From contig NZ_FOLB01000013.1 of the NCBI RefSeq assembly GCF_900112345.1, positions 1-64,000 of the forward strand: DNA of 64,000 bases, written 5' to 3'. This DNA is from Nocardioides terrae (GTDB taxonomy: Bacteria > Actinomycetota > Actinomycetes > Propionibacteriales > Nocardioidaceae). Of the stretch, positions 8,497-15,838 are shown piece after piece (position 1 is the first letter of the stretch; each line of letters starts with the position of its first letter). The position numbers and the translations under genes are program-made. The notes beneath the pieces were generated by a model that ran no database searches, was not told the origin of the DNA, and saw only the letters and a program-made list of their open reading frames with translations.

Positions 8497-9237
8497 ATGG
8501 ACGGCGTGCGGATCGGGACGTCGGGGTGGACCTACGACCACTGGGCGGGGAGGTTCTACCCCGGGGGGCTGGCCCGCGCCCGCTGGCGCGACTTCTACGC
8601 CTCGCGGTTCGACACCGTCGAGCTCAACGCGTCGTTCTACCGCTGGCCCGGCATCCGGCCGTTCCAGGGCTGGGCACGGTCGCTTCCGGACGGGTTCGCG
8701 CTGTCGGTGAAGGCGTCGCGCTGGCTCAGCCACGGCCGGCGGCTCAACGACCCCGAGGGCGCCTGGGCCGACCGGCTCACCGCCGCCGCGCGGGCGCTGG
8801 GCGACCGGGCCGGCGTGGTGCTGGTCCAGCTGCCCGGCGACCTCGAGCGGGACGGGGACACCACGGCGCGGCTCGACGCGTTCCTGGCCCGGATGCCGGC
8901 CGACGTCAAGGTGGCGATGGAGCTGCGGCACCCGTCGTGGGACGGCGACGAGGTCGCCGCCATGCTGGAGAAGCACGGGTCGGCGTACGTCGTCACGCAC
9001 GGCACCGGGCTGCACACCGTCCTGCGGGCGACCGCGCCGTTCGTCTACTGCCGCTGGCACGGGCCCACCGACCGGCCGCTGTACGCCGGCCGCTACTCGG
9101 CCGAGGCGCTGCAGGAGTGGGCCGACCGGATCAGGGCGTGGCGTGCGGAGGGCCGTGAGGTGTGGGGCTACTTCGACAACGACGGCTCCGGATATGCGCC
9201 GGAGAACGCCCGGGAGCTGCTCGACCTGTTGGGCTGA
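8497..9237 (+). CDS. DUF72 domain protein
   Basis: A 246-aa TIM-barrel-like protein of the DUF72 family. Family landmarks are the start RIGTSGWTYDHWAGRFYP, the ELNASFYRWP strand, MELRHPSW and the C-terminal VWGYFDNDGSGYAPENA. DUF72 proteins are widespread and of unknown biochemical role; a nuclease-like or metal-dependent barrel enzyme has been suggested. No SD is visible before ATG 8497. The stop is two bases from the convergent ABC ATPase stop, both inside the palindrome TGACGTCA. Confidence 0.85.
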   Translation: MDGVRIGTSGWTYDHWAGRFYPGGLARARWRDFYASRFDTVELNASFYRWPGIRPFQGWARSLPDGFALSVKASRWLSHGRRLNDPEGAWADRLTAAARALGDRAGVVLVQLPGDLERDGDTTARLDAFLARMPADVKVAMELRHPSWDGDEVAAMLEKHGSAYVVTHGTGLHTVLRATAPFVYCRWHGPTDRPLYAGRYSAEALQEWADRIRAWRAEGREVWGYFDNDGSGYAPENARELLDLLG

Positions 9238-9239
9238 CG

Positions 9240-10001
9240 TCAGAACGGCCGCAGCAGCCGCTCGACGAACTGCCGGGTCCGCTCCTCGCGCGGCTCGCGG
9301 AGCACCACGCCGGCCGGACCGCGCTCGACGATGCGTCCGCCGTCGAGGAAGACCACGTCGTCGGCGACGTCCCGCGCGAAGGCGAGCTCGTGGGTCACGA
9401 TCAGCATCGTCCACCCCTGCTGGGCGAGCTCCTTGATGACGCCGAGGACCTCGCCGACCAGCTCGGGGTCGAGTGCGGAGGTGGGCTCGTCGAAGAGGAG
9501 CAGCCGGGGGCGGAGCGCGAGCGCGCGCACGATGCCGACGCGCTGCTGCTGACCGCCGGAGAGGCGCAGCGGCGATGCGTCCTCCCGGGCGGCGAGGCCG
9601 ACCCGGTCGAGGAGCGCGCGTGCCTCGGCGACCGCCTCGTCCCGCGGCCGGCCCTGCACCCGGACCGGCCCCTCGATCACGTTCTGCAGGACGGTCAGGT
9701 GCGGGAACAGGTTGTGCTGCTGGAAGACCATCGCGCTCTGCCGACGCAACCGGTCCTCGGCCGCGCGGTCCTGGCGGGCGCCGAAGTCGACGGCGACCTC
9801 GCCGATGCGCACGGTCCCCCCGTCCGGCCGCTCCAGCCCGTTGAGCGAGCGCAGGACCGTCGTCTTGCCCGACCCGGACGGGCCGATGAGCGCGACCACC
9901 TGGCCGGCGTCGACCGAGAGGTCGACGCCGTCGAGCACCACGTGGTCTCCGTACGCCTTGTGCAGGCCCGCGACCTCCAGCAACGGATCCTCAGACGGCA
10001 T
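9240..10001 (-). CDS. tcyC: Polar amino-acid ABC transporter ATPase, probably L-cystine
   Basis: A 253-aa ABC ATPase: Walker A GPSGSGKTT, Q-loop VFQQHNLFPH, signature LSGGQQQR, Walker B LLLFDEPTSALD, H-loop VTHELAF. It matches the GlnQ/TcyC group that powers amino-acid uptake. ATG 10001 lies 11 bp inside the permease gene. Last gene of a three-gene unit. The cystine assignment rests on the binding protein two genes upstream. Confidence 0.88.
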   Translation of the reverse strand: MPSEDPLLEVAGLHKAYGDHVVLDGVDLSVDAGQVVALIGPSGSGKTTVLRSLNGLERPDGGTVRIGEVAVDFGARQDRAAEDRLRRQSAMVFQQHNLFPHLTVLQNVIEGPVRVQGRPRDEAVAEARALLDRVGLAAREDASPLRLSGGQQQRVGIVRALALRPRLLLFDEPTSALDPELVGEVLGVIKELAQQGWTMLIVTHELAFARDVADDVVFLDGGRIVERGPAGVVLREPREERTRQFVERLLRPF

Positions 10002-10653
10002 GACGCTCCAGCCTCTTCTCCAGACGGGACTGCCCGGCCGAGAGCAGCAGGCAGATGGCCCAGTAGATGGCCGCGGCCTCGATGTAGACGACCAGGAACT
10101 GCGAGCTCTGCGAGGCGATCTCCTGCCCGCGGCGGAACATCTCACCCACGAGAACGAGCGAGGCGAGCGAGGTGTCCTTGACCAGGCTGATGAAGGTGTT
10201 CGAGAGCGGGGGGACCGAGACCCGGGCTGCCTGCGGCAGGATGATGCGGCGCAGCGTGGTCGACCTGGTCATCCCGATCATGTGGGCCGCCTCCCACTGG
10301 CCGCGCGGCACGGACAGGATCGCCGCACGCACGATCTCGGCGGCGTACCCGCCCACGTTGAACGAGAACGCCAGGATCGCGGTCGGCCACGGGTCGAGCG
10401 TCACCCCCACCTCGGGCAGGCCGTAGAAGATCACCAGCAGCTGCACCAGCAGCGGGGTGCCGCGCACGATCGACACGTACGCCCGTCCCGGCCCGGACAG
10501 CCACCTGTGCCGGCTGATCCTCATCAGGGCGACGACGATGGCGATGGTCAGGCCGAGCGCGAAGCTGATGAGCGAGAGCGGGATGGTGCCGAGCAGGGCG
10601 CCCTTGACCAGCGGCCAGAACGCCCGGCGCAGCAGCTCGTAGTCGAGGTCCAC
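9991..10653 (-). CDS. tcyB: Polar amino-acid ABC transporter permease, probably L-cystine
   Basis: A 220-aa membrane protein of the HisM/GlnP type with about five transmembrane helices and the amino-acid permease signature around VRGTPLLVQLLVIFYGLP, plus an EAAHMIGM coupling loop that contacts the ATPase. It starts at GTG directly after the TAA of the binding-protein gene and ends inside the ATPase gene, so all three are translationally coupled. A single permease gene implies a homodimer. Confidence 0.9.
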   Translation of the reverse strand: MDLDYELLRRAFWPLVKGALLGTIPLSLISFALGLTIAIVVALMRISRHRWLSGPGRAYVSIVRGTPLLVQLLVIFYGLPEVGVTLDPWPTAILAFSFNVGGYAAEIVRAAILSVPRGQWEAAHMIGMTRSTTLRRIILPQAARVSVPPLSNTFISLVKDTSLASLVLVGEMFRRGQEIASQSSQFLVVYIEAAAIYWAICLLLSAGQSRLEKRLERHAV

Positions 10654-11490
10654 TTACTTGGTCACGTCGGCGCCGAAGTACTTCTGCGAGATCTGCGCCA
10701 ACGTGCCGTCCGCCGCCAGGTCCGCGAGTGCCTTGTCGACGGCGGCGACCAGGTCGTCGCTGCCCTTGCGGAAGGCGAAGGCGTTGTGCGACACGTCGTC
10801 GGTCGTGGCCGCGATCTTGAGGCTGTCGTCCTTCTCGGTCTTCTGCCAGTCGAGGAAGGTGAGGTTGTCGTTGACCGTCGCGTCGACCCGGCCCTGCTTG
10901 AGCAGCGCGACGGCCTGCGCCCACCCCTCGATCGGCTCCACCTTCGCACCGGCGTTCTTGGCCAGCTCGTACCAGTTGCTGGTCAGGCTCTGGGCGGTCG
11001 TCTTGCCCTTGAGGTCGGCGAAGGACGAGATGCTGTCGTCGTCCTTCTTGGTGACCACGACCCCGGGGCTGACCGTGTACGGCGTCGAGAAGGCGTACCG
11101 CGCCTCGCGCTCGGGGTTGATCGACACCTGGTTGCCGATCACGTCGAACCGGGCCGAGTCCAGGCCCGCGAAGATCGCGTCCCACTGGGTCTCGACGAAG
11201 TCCACCTTGACGCCCAGCTTCTCGCCGACGGCTCGGGCGATCTCGACGTCGAACCCGGTGAGCGGGCCGGTGCCGTTCTCGTGGAAGCTGAAGGGCCGGT
11301 AGGTGCCCTCCGTGCCGACGGTCAGCACCCCGGCCTTCCGGACGGCGGCCAGGGTGCCGGCGCCGGCGGAGGCGGCGGGCTTCGAGGCCGCCTTCCCATC
11401 GGTGCCGCGTTCGGCGGGCTCGCCACACGCGGCGAGCACCATGCCGACGGCGAGCAGCAGGGAGAGAGGGACGAATCGACGCAGTCGCAT
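10654..11490 (-). CDS. tcyA: Amino-acid-binding lipoprotein, probably L-cystine
   Basis: A 278-aa lipoprotein: signal peptide with lipobox VLAACG (Cys21), then a bilobed SBP_bac_3 domain. TEGTYRPFSFHENGTG, TGFDVEIARAVGEKLGVKV, NQVSINPE and the end KYFGADVTK closely resemble the FliY/TcyA cystine-binding group. The operon is binding protein, permease, ATPase, the order of cystine transporters. A glutamate-type or general polar amino acid ligand remains possible. A CGATCGA-N9-TCGATCG inverted repeat lies just upstream. Confidence 0.87.
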   Translation of the reverse strand: MRLRRFVPLSLLLAVGMVLAACGEPAERGTDGKAASKPAASAGAGTLAAVRKAGVLTVGTEGTYRPFSFHENGTGPLTGFDVEIARAVGEKLGVKVDFVETQWDAIFAGLDSARFDVIGNQVSINPEREARYAFSTPYTVSPGVVVTKKDDDSISSFADLKGKTTAQSLTSNWYELAKNAGAKVEPIEGWAQAVALLKQGRVDATVNDNLTFLDWQKTEKDDSLKIAATTDDVSHNAFAFRKGSDDLVAAVDKALADLAADGTLAQISQKYFGADVTK

Positions 11491-11520
11491 GGGAAGAGCT
11501 TTCGTTGTATATGACTAGAT

Positions 11521-11543
11521 CGATCGACACACCATATCGATCG
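11521..11543. promoter_or_regulatory. Inverted repeat upstream of the tcy-like operon
   Basis: CGATCGA (11521-11527) and TCGATCG (11537-11543), spaced by nine bases, lie 31 bp before the binding-protein start. A TATACA that could serve as -10 is nearer the gene, so a protein bound here would sit around the -35 region. The regulator is unknown. Confidence 0.4.
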
Positions 11544-11632
11544 GAACGGCACCGGTCCGGATCCATGGACCGGCCACCCGCTCAACACCCCGGTGCCCAC
11601 GCTGCTTCCCGCGAACGCGGGCGGGAACGCAA

Positions 11633-11666
11633 CGAGGGCCCGTCACCTGTCGGTGGCGGGCCCTCG
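11633..11666 (-). terminator. Terminator of the alpha operon after rplQ
   Basis: A 15-bp stem (CGAGGGCCCGTCACC against GGTGGCGGGCCCTCG, one wobble) with a four-base loop lies 18 bp past the rplQ stop. It separates the ribosomal block from the transporter operon on the same strand. Confidence 0.8.
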
Positions 11667-11684
11667 TGAGGTGGTGGGACAGGC

Positions 11685-12290
11685 TCAGGCCTGCTCCTCC
11701 TCCGTGGTCTCCTCGGTCGCCTCAGCGGCCTCGGTCGACTCCGCGGCCGGAGCCTCCTCGGTCGCCTCGACGGCCTCGTCGACAGCGTCCTGCTGCTCGG
11801 CGACGACGCTCTCGGGCACCGTCTCCTCGGTCAGCTCGGTCGGAGCCTCCTCGGCCACCGGAGCGGCCTCGGCAGCCGGAGCGGCCGGAGCAGCCTTGGC
11901 CTGGGACTTCGACGCGGCCGGCTTCGGCTGGTAGGCCTCGGTCACGAGCTCGATGACCGCCATGGGGGCGTTGTCGCCCTTGCGCGGACCGATCTTGGTG
12001 ATCCGGGTGTAGCCACCAGGACGCTCGGTGAACGTCTCAGCGATCTCGGTGAAGAGCTTGTGGACGACGCCCTTGTCGCGGACGGTCTTGAGGACCTCGC
12101 GACGGTTGTGCAGGTCGCCCTTCTTGGCCTTGGTGATCAGCTTCTCCGCGACCGGGCGCAGCACGCGCGCCTTGGCCTCGGTGGTGGTGATCCGGCCGTG
12201 CTCGAACAGCTGGGTGGCCAGGTTCGAGAGGATGAGCTTCTGGTGCGCCGGGCTGCCGCCGAGGCGGGCGCCCTTCTTGGGAGTAGGCAT
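11685..12290 (-). CDS. rplQ: 50S ribosomal protein L17 with acidic C-terminal extension
   Basis: The first ~120 residues are canonical L17 ([20 protein letters not shown], then [19 protein letters not shown]), which sits near the tunnel exit of the 50S subunit. The last ~75 residues are an Ala/Glu-rich, low-complexity acidic tail absent from E. coli L17 but common in high-GC actinobacteria. Last gene of the alpha operon. A long hairpin in the 133-bp gap after rpoA may set its level relative to rpoA. Confidence 0.97.
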   Translation of the reverse strand: MPTPKKGARLGGSPAHQKLILSNLATQLFEHGRITTTEAKARVLRPVAEKLITKAKKGDLHNRREVLKTVRDKGVVHKLFTEIAETFTERPGGYTRITKIGPRKGDNAPMAVIELVTEAYQPKPAASKSQAKAAPAAPAAEAAPVAEEAPTELTEETVPESVVAEQQDAVDEAVEATEEAPAAESTEAAEATEETTEEEQA

Positions 12291-12369
12291 CTGCCTCTTC
12301 CTTCCTCTCCGGCCGTACTAGGTACCGGGGTAGACGGCCCGCGGGGTGCGGGCCGGTTTTGATGGTTCA

Positions 12370-12415
12370 GACGTCATGCGCCCTGGCGGTCAGAGCGACC
12401 AGGACGCATGACGTC
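12370..12415 (-). other. 17-bp stem-loop between rpoA and rplQ
   Basis: GACGTCATGCGCCCTGG at 12370-12386 pairs with CCAGGACGCATGACGTC at 12399-12415 (one mismatch, 12-nt loop). It begins nine bases after the rpoA stop. There is no U-tract, so it could be an attenuator, an RNA-processing or stabilising stem, or a U-less terminator. Confidence 0.6.
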
Positions 12416-12423
12416 CGAGGGGA

Positions 12424-13440
12424 TCAGTACTGCTCGTCCTCGACGAAGGCGTCGTCGTCATCGTCGCCGTAGGCGGCGAGGGCGGCGGTCGGGTCGAAGC
12501 CCGGAGCGCTGTCCTTGAGGGACAGGCCCATCTCGTGCAGCTTCGCCTTGACCTCGTCGATCGACTTGGCGCCGAAGTTGCGGATGTCGAGCAGGTCCTG
12601 CTCCGAGCGGCTGATGAGCTCACCCACGGTGTGGATGCCCTCGCGCTTGAGGCAGTTGTAGGACCGGACCGTGAGCTGCAGGTCCTCGACCGGAAGGGCG
12701 AGGTCCGCGGCGAGCTGCTCGTCGACGGGCGACGGGCCGATGTCGATGCCCTCGGCCTCGACGTTGAGCTCACGGGCCAGGCCGAAGAGCTCGACCAGCG
12801 TCTTGCCGGCCGACGCGATGGCGTCGCGCGGCTTGATCGACGGCTTGGTCTCGACGTCGATGACCAGCTTGTCGAAGTCGGTGCGCTGCTCGACACGGGT
12901 CGCCTCGACCTTGTAGGACACCTTCAGCACGGGGCTGTAGATCGAGTCGACCGGGATCCGGCCGATCTCGTTGTCGGCGCCCTTGTTCTGCACGGCCGAG
13001 ACATAGCCGCGGCCACGCTCGACGACGAGCTCGAGCTCGATCTTGCCCTTGTCGGACAGGGTCGCGATCTTCAGGTCGGCGTTGTGCACCTCGACGCCGG
13101 CCGGCGGGGCGATGTCCGCAGCGGTGACGTCACCGGCGCCCGACTTGCGCAGGTACATGGTGACGGGCTCGTCGTGCTCGGAGGAGACGACCAGGCCCTT
13201 CAGGTTCAGGATGATCTCGGGCACGTCCTCCTTGACGCCCTCGATGGTCGAGAACTCGTGGAGGACGCCGTCGATCTTGATGCTGGTGACGGCGGCGCCG
13301 GGGATCGAGGACAGGAGCGTACGACGAAGGCTGTTGCCGAGCGTGTAGCCGAAACCCGGCTCCAGGGGCTCGATGACGAACCGCGAGCGGAACTCGTCGA
13401 CGGACTCTTCCGACAGGGTGGGGCGCTGTGCGATGAGCAC
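12424..13440 (-). CDS. rpoA: DNA-directed RNA polymerase subunit alpha
   Basis: A 338-aa subunit that nucleates polymerase assembly. The N-terminal dimerisation domain (about 1-230) includes [20 protein letters not shown]; a linker leads to the C-terminal domain (about 245-315) with [18 protein letters not shown], which contacts UP-element DNA and activators. A strongly acidic tail ([13 protein letters not shown]) ends it. GTG start. Full length, no anomalies. Confidence 0.98.
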   Translation of the reverse strand: MLIAQRPTLSEESVDEFRSRFVIEPLEPGFGYTLGNSLRRTLLSSIPGAAVTSIKIDGVLHEFSTIEGVKEDVPEIILNLKGLVVSSEHDEPVTMYLRKSGAGDVTAADIAPPAGVEVHNADLKIATLSDKGKIELELVVERGRGYVSAVQNKGADNEIGRIPVDSIYSPVLKVSYKVEATRVEQRTDFDKLVIDVETKPSIKPRDAIASAGKTLVELFGLARELNVEAEGIDIGPSPVDEQLAADLALPVEDLQLTVRSYNCLKREGIHTVGELISRSEQDLLDIRNFGAKSIDEVKAKLHEMGLSLKDSAPGFDPTAALAAYGDDDDDAFVEDEQY

Positions 13441-13513
13441 TGGTTCTTTCCTTTCCGGGCCTACCCGCTATATGACAGGCCCGAACTCCGGGGTGGTGAC
13501 GGAAGTATGTCGA

Positions 13514-13547
13514 CCGGCACCCCCGTCCTTGCGGTCAGGGGTGCCGG
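13514..13547 (-). other. Stem-loop between rpsD and rpoA
   Basis: A perfect 10-bp stem (CCGGCACCCC, GGGGTGCCGG) with a 14-nt loop, seven bases past the rpsD stop. S4 represses the alpha operon in other bacteria through mRNA structure upstream of rpsM; here this stem may instead adjust rpoA expression. Function inferred. Confidence 0.5.
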
Positions 13548-13554
13548 GCGGCGA

Positions 13555-14163
13555 TCACAGCTTCGAGTAGTACTCGACGATGAGCTGCTCCTGGATCGGG
13601 AGGTCGATCTGGGCCCGAGTCGGGAGCTGGTGGACGAAGACGCGCATCCGGCCGGGGACGGCCTCGAGCCACGCGGGGACGACGCGCTCGCCGTGGGTCT
13701 CGCGAGCCACGATGAACGGGGTCATCTCCAGCGACTTCTCACGGACGTCGATGACGTCGTGAGCCGAGACCTGGTAGGACGGGACGTTGACCTTCTTGCC
13801 GTTGACCAGGAAGTGGCCGTGGACCACGAGCTGGCGGGCGTGACGGCGGGTGCGGGCGAAGCCGGCGCGGTAGACGACGTTGTCCAGGCGGCTCTCGAGC
13901 AGCTGGAGGAGGTTGTCACCGGTCTTGCCGGGACGGCGGTGCGCCTCGGCGTAGTAGTTCGCGAACTGCCGCTCGAGGACGCCGTAGGTGAAGCGGGCCT
14001 TCTGCTTCTCCTGCAGCTGCGAGCGGTACTCGCTCTCCTTGATCCGGGCGCGGCCGTGCTGGCCCGGAGGGTAGGGGCGGCGCTCGAAGGACGAGTCACC
14101 ACCGACGAGGTCGACACCGAGACGGCGCGACTTGCGGGTCATGGGGCCGGTGTAACGGGCCAT
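13555..14163 (-). CDS. rpsD: 30S ribosomal protein S4, zinc-free type
   Basis: A 202-aa primary 16S-binding protein of the 30S body. The N-terminal domain (MTRKSRRLGVDLVGGDSSFE) has no cysteines, so it is the zinc-independent form also found in mycobacteria rather than the four-Cys form of some streptomycetes. The S4 RNA-binding domain follows (SRLDNVVYRAGFARTRRHAR). Third gene of the rpsM-rpsK-rpsD-rpoA-rplQ order. Confidence 0.97.
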   Translation of the reverse strand: MARYTGPMTRKSRRLGVDLVGGDSSFERRPYPPGQHGRARIKESEYRSQLQEKQKARFTYGVLERQFANYYAEAHRRPGKTGDNLLQLLESRLDNVVYRAGFARTRRHARQLVVHGHFLVNGKKVNVPSYQVSAHDVIDVREKSLEMTPFIVARETHGERVVPAWLEAVPGRMRVFVHQLPTRAQIDLPIQEQLIVEYYSKL

Positions 14164-14198
14164 GTTCTCTCAGTCTCTCTTTCAGTCTCGGGTCGGGA

Positions 14199-14606
14199 TC
14201 AGACGCGACGGCGCTTGGGCGGGCGGCAGCCGTTGTGCGGGGTCGGCGTGACGTCCTGGATGGTGCCGACCTCGAGGCCGATGGCACCGAGCGAACGGAT
14301 CGCGGTCTCGCGGCCCGAACCCGGGCCCTTGACGAAGACGTCGATCTTCTTCATGCCGTGCTCCATCGCACGCCGACCGGCGGCCTCGGCGGCCATCTGC
14401 GCGGCGAACGGGGTGGACTTGCGCGAGCCCTTGAAGCCGACGGTGCCGGCGCTGGCCCACGAGATCACCGCACCGGTCGGGTCGGTGATCGTGACGATCG
14501 TGTTGTTGAACGTGCTCTTGATGTGAGCCTCGCCCTGGGCGACGTTCTTCTTCTCCTTGCGGCGGACCTTGGTCTTCGCCGCAGCCTGACGGCTCTTGGG
14601 AGGCAT
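14199..14606 (-). CDS. rpsK: 30S ribosomal protein S11
   Basis: A 135-aa protein of the 30S platform. It has a basic N-terminus ([20 protein letters not shown]), the [20 protein letters not shown] core and the conserved end [24 protein letters not shown] precedes the ATG. A 103-bp gap to rpsM holds a palindromic repeat. Confidence 0.98.
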   Translation of the reverse strand: MPPKSRQAAAKTKVRRKEKKNVAQGEAHIKSTFNNTIVTITDPTGAVISWASAGTVGFKGSRKSTPFAAQMAAEAAGRRAMEHGMKKIDVFVKGPGSGRETAIRSLGAIGLEVGTIQDVTPTPHNGCRPPKRRRV

Positions 14607-14659
14607 TCAGTAACTCCTGTGTTGGCTGGTCTGTGAGATCAGGGAAGGACAGCGATTCG

Positions 14660-14704
14660 CTGGTCGAGTAGCCCGCGAGGAACGAGCGGGCGTATCGAGA
14701 CCAG
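14660..14704. repeat. REP-like palindromic repeat between rpsM and rpsK
   Basis: CTGGTCGAGTAGCCCGC (from 14660) faces GCGGGCGTATCGAGACCAG (ending 14704), an imperfect palindrome around GAGGAACGA. From memory, closely related GGTCTCGATACG...CTACTCGACC sequences are dispersed in Nocardioides genomes. It may fold in the rpsM-rpsK mRNA. A partial copy seems to supply the trmB stop region near 37949-37970. Confidence 0.65.
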
Positions 14705-14709
14705 TCAGA

Positions 14710-15087
14710 TCACTTGGCCTTCTTCTTGCCGGCGACGGTGCGCTTCGGGCCCTTGCGGGTGCGCGCGTTGGTCTTGGTGCGCTGACCGCGGACCGGGAGG
14801 CCCATGCGGTGGCGACGACCCTGGTAGCTGCCGATCTCGATCTTGCGACGGATGTCAGCCTGGACCTCACGACGGAGGTCACCCTCGATCGTCAGGTTGC
14901 GGCCCTCGATCTCCTTCGCCAGGGCGACCAGCTCGTCCTCGGAGAGGGCGTGGACGCGGGTGTTGGGGTCAACACCGGTTGCGGCCAGGAGCTGCTGGGA
15001 GGTGGTACGGCCGATGCCGTAGATGTAGGTGAGTGCGATCTCGACGCGCTTGTCACGCGGGAGGTCGACACCAACGAGGCGTGCCAT
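14710..15087 (-). CDS. rpsM: 30S ribosomal protein S13
   Basis: A 125-aa protein of the 30S head that contacts P-site tRNA and the B1 bridge to the 50S. Landmarks are [34 protein letters not shown] and the basic tail [15 protein letters not shown]. It follows rpmJ after a 158-bp gap with two short stems (15149-15169 and 15177-15195), a position where S4 binds in some bacteria. Confidence 0.98.
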   Translation of the reverse strand: MARLVGVDLPRDKRVEIALTYIYGIGRTTSQQLLAATGVDPNTRVHALSEDELVALAKEIEGRNLTIEGDLRREVQADIRRKIEIGSYQGRRHRMGLPVRGQRTKTNARTRKGPKRTVAGKKKAK

Positions 15088-15148
15088 GTGGATTCCTTCG
15101 GTTTCAGCTTCAGGTGTCGATCGACGTACGTCTCAGGTGGCGCCCGAG

Positions 15149-15195
15149 CTCTGGCCTGAAGCTCCAGAGGTGGTTTCCCGCGGCGGTCCCGCGGG
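15149..15195 (-). promoter_or_regulatory. Two stems in the rpmJ-rpsM gap
   Basis: CTCTGG/CCAGAG (15149-15154 with 15164-15169) and CCCGCGG/CCGCGGG (15177-15183 with 15189-15195) lie upstream of rpsM. This is where alpha-operon leader structure bound by S4 would be expected. Matching a known S4 pseudoknot could not be done by eye. Confidence 0.35.
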
Positions 15196-15245
15196 TAGTA
15201 CGTCGAGGTTGGTATTCAGTTATGAGCCCCGGAGGGCGGTGCGGA

Positions 15246-15359
15246 TCAACCCTGGCGCTGCTTGTGGCGCGGGTTCTCGCAGATGACCATGACGCGGCCG
15301 TGGCGACGGATCACCTTGCACTTGTCACAGATGGGCTTGACGCTGGGGTTGACCTTCAT
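15246..15359 (-). CDS. rpmJ: 50S ribosomal protein L36, zinc-binding type
   Basis: A 37-aa protein of the 50S subunit. Residues Cys11, Cys14, Cys27 and His32 form the zinc site, so this is the zinc-containing form rather than the zinc-free paralogue made under zinc starvation. It lies between infA and rpsM, the usual position. Confidence 0.97.
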   Translation of the reverse strand: MKVNPSVKPICDKCKVIRRHGRVMVICENPRHKQRQG

Positions 15360-15388
15360 GGTCAGCCTCTTTCTTGATCGGCTGTCGG

Positions 15389-15610
15389 TTACTTGTACCG
15401 GTAGACGATCCGACCACGGGTCAGGTCGTAGGGGGACAGCTCCACCACCACGCGGTCCTCGGGGAGGATCCGGATGTAGTGCTGACGCATCTTGCCGCTG
15501 ATGTGGGCGAGAACCTTGTGGCCATTGCTCAGCTCGACGCGGAACATGGCGTTCGGCAGGGCCTCCGTGATGGTGCCCTCTAGCTCGATCACGCCTTCTT
15601 TCTTCGGCAT
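15389..15610 (-). CDS. infA: Translation initiation factor IF-1
   Basis: A 73-aa OB-fold protein that binds the 30S A site during initiation. The sequence is nearly invariant across actinobacteria ([40 protein letters not shown]). First gene of the infA-rpmJ-rpsM-rpsK-rpsD-rpoA-rplQ unit. A candidate promoter lies ~180 bp upstream. Confidence 0.98.
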   Translation of the reverse strand: MPKKEGVIELEGTITEALPNAMFRVELSNGHKVLAHISGKMRQHYIRILPEDRVVVELSPYDLTRGRIVYRYK

Positions 15611-15790
15611 GCCCTCTGCAATCTGTTGGTCGGTGTCTTACGGTGGTCGTGCATCGGACCGGGAACCTCGTCCTCGCTGCCAGCAGCGAGATCGTGGACC
15701 TCGTGAAGCCGCCCGGCGCACCTCAATCCCCAGCAGAGCTCGGGCAGCCGCGAGGCACGGCGGGACAGACCCACGTTGGGCCGACACACC

Positions 15791-15820
15791 AGTCTAGGTC
15801 GGCGCGCAGGTCACACCCAA
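15791..15820 (-). promoter_or_regulatory. Candidate promoter of the infA/alpha operon
   Basis: On the minus strand TTGGGT (15820-15815) and TAGACT (15796-15791) are spaced by 18 bp. TAGACT is a good actinobacterial -10 box. The resulting leader to infA is ~175 nt and contains a CTCGCTG/CAGCGAG stem at 15673-15690. It lies just past the stop of the monooxygenase gene, consistent with a new transcription unit. Confidence 0.5.
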
Positions 15821-15838
15821 ATTGCGGCGTGGACCGGG

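Noticed and set aside
9235-9242. Palindrome TGACGTCA between DUF72 and the ABC ATPase as a regulatory site
   Set aside because: It is formed by the two convergent stop codons and is too short and misplaced for an operator.
12535-14526. Long plus-strand open frame opposite rpoA-rpsD-rpsK
   Set aside because: Antisense frame created by GC-rich codon use. Low-complexity Leu/Val/Asp/Arg product, no family resemblance, and it covers several certain ribosomal genes.
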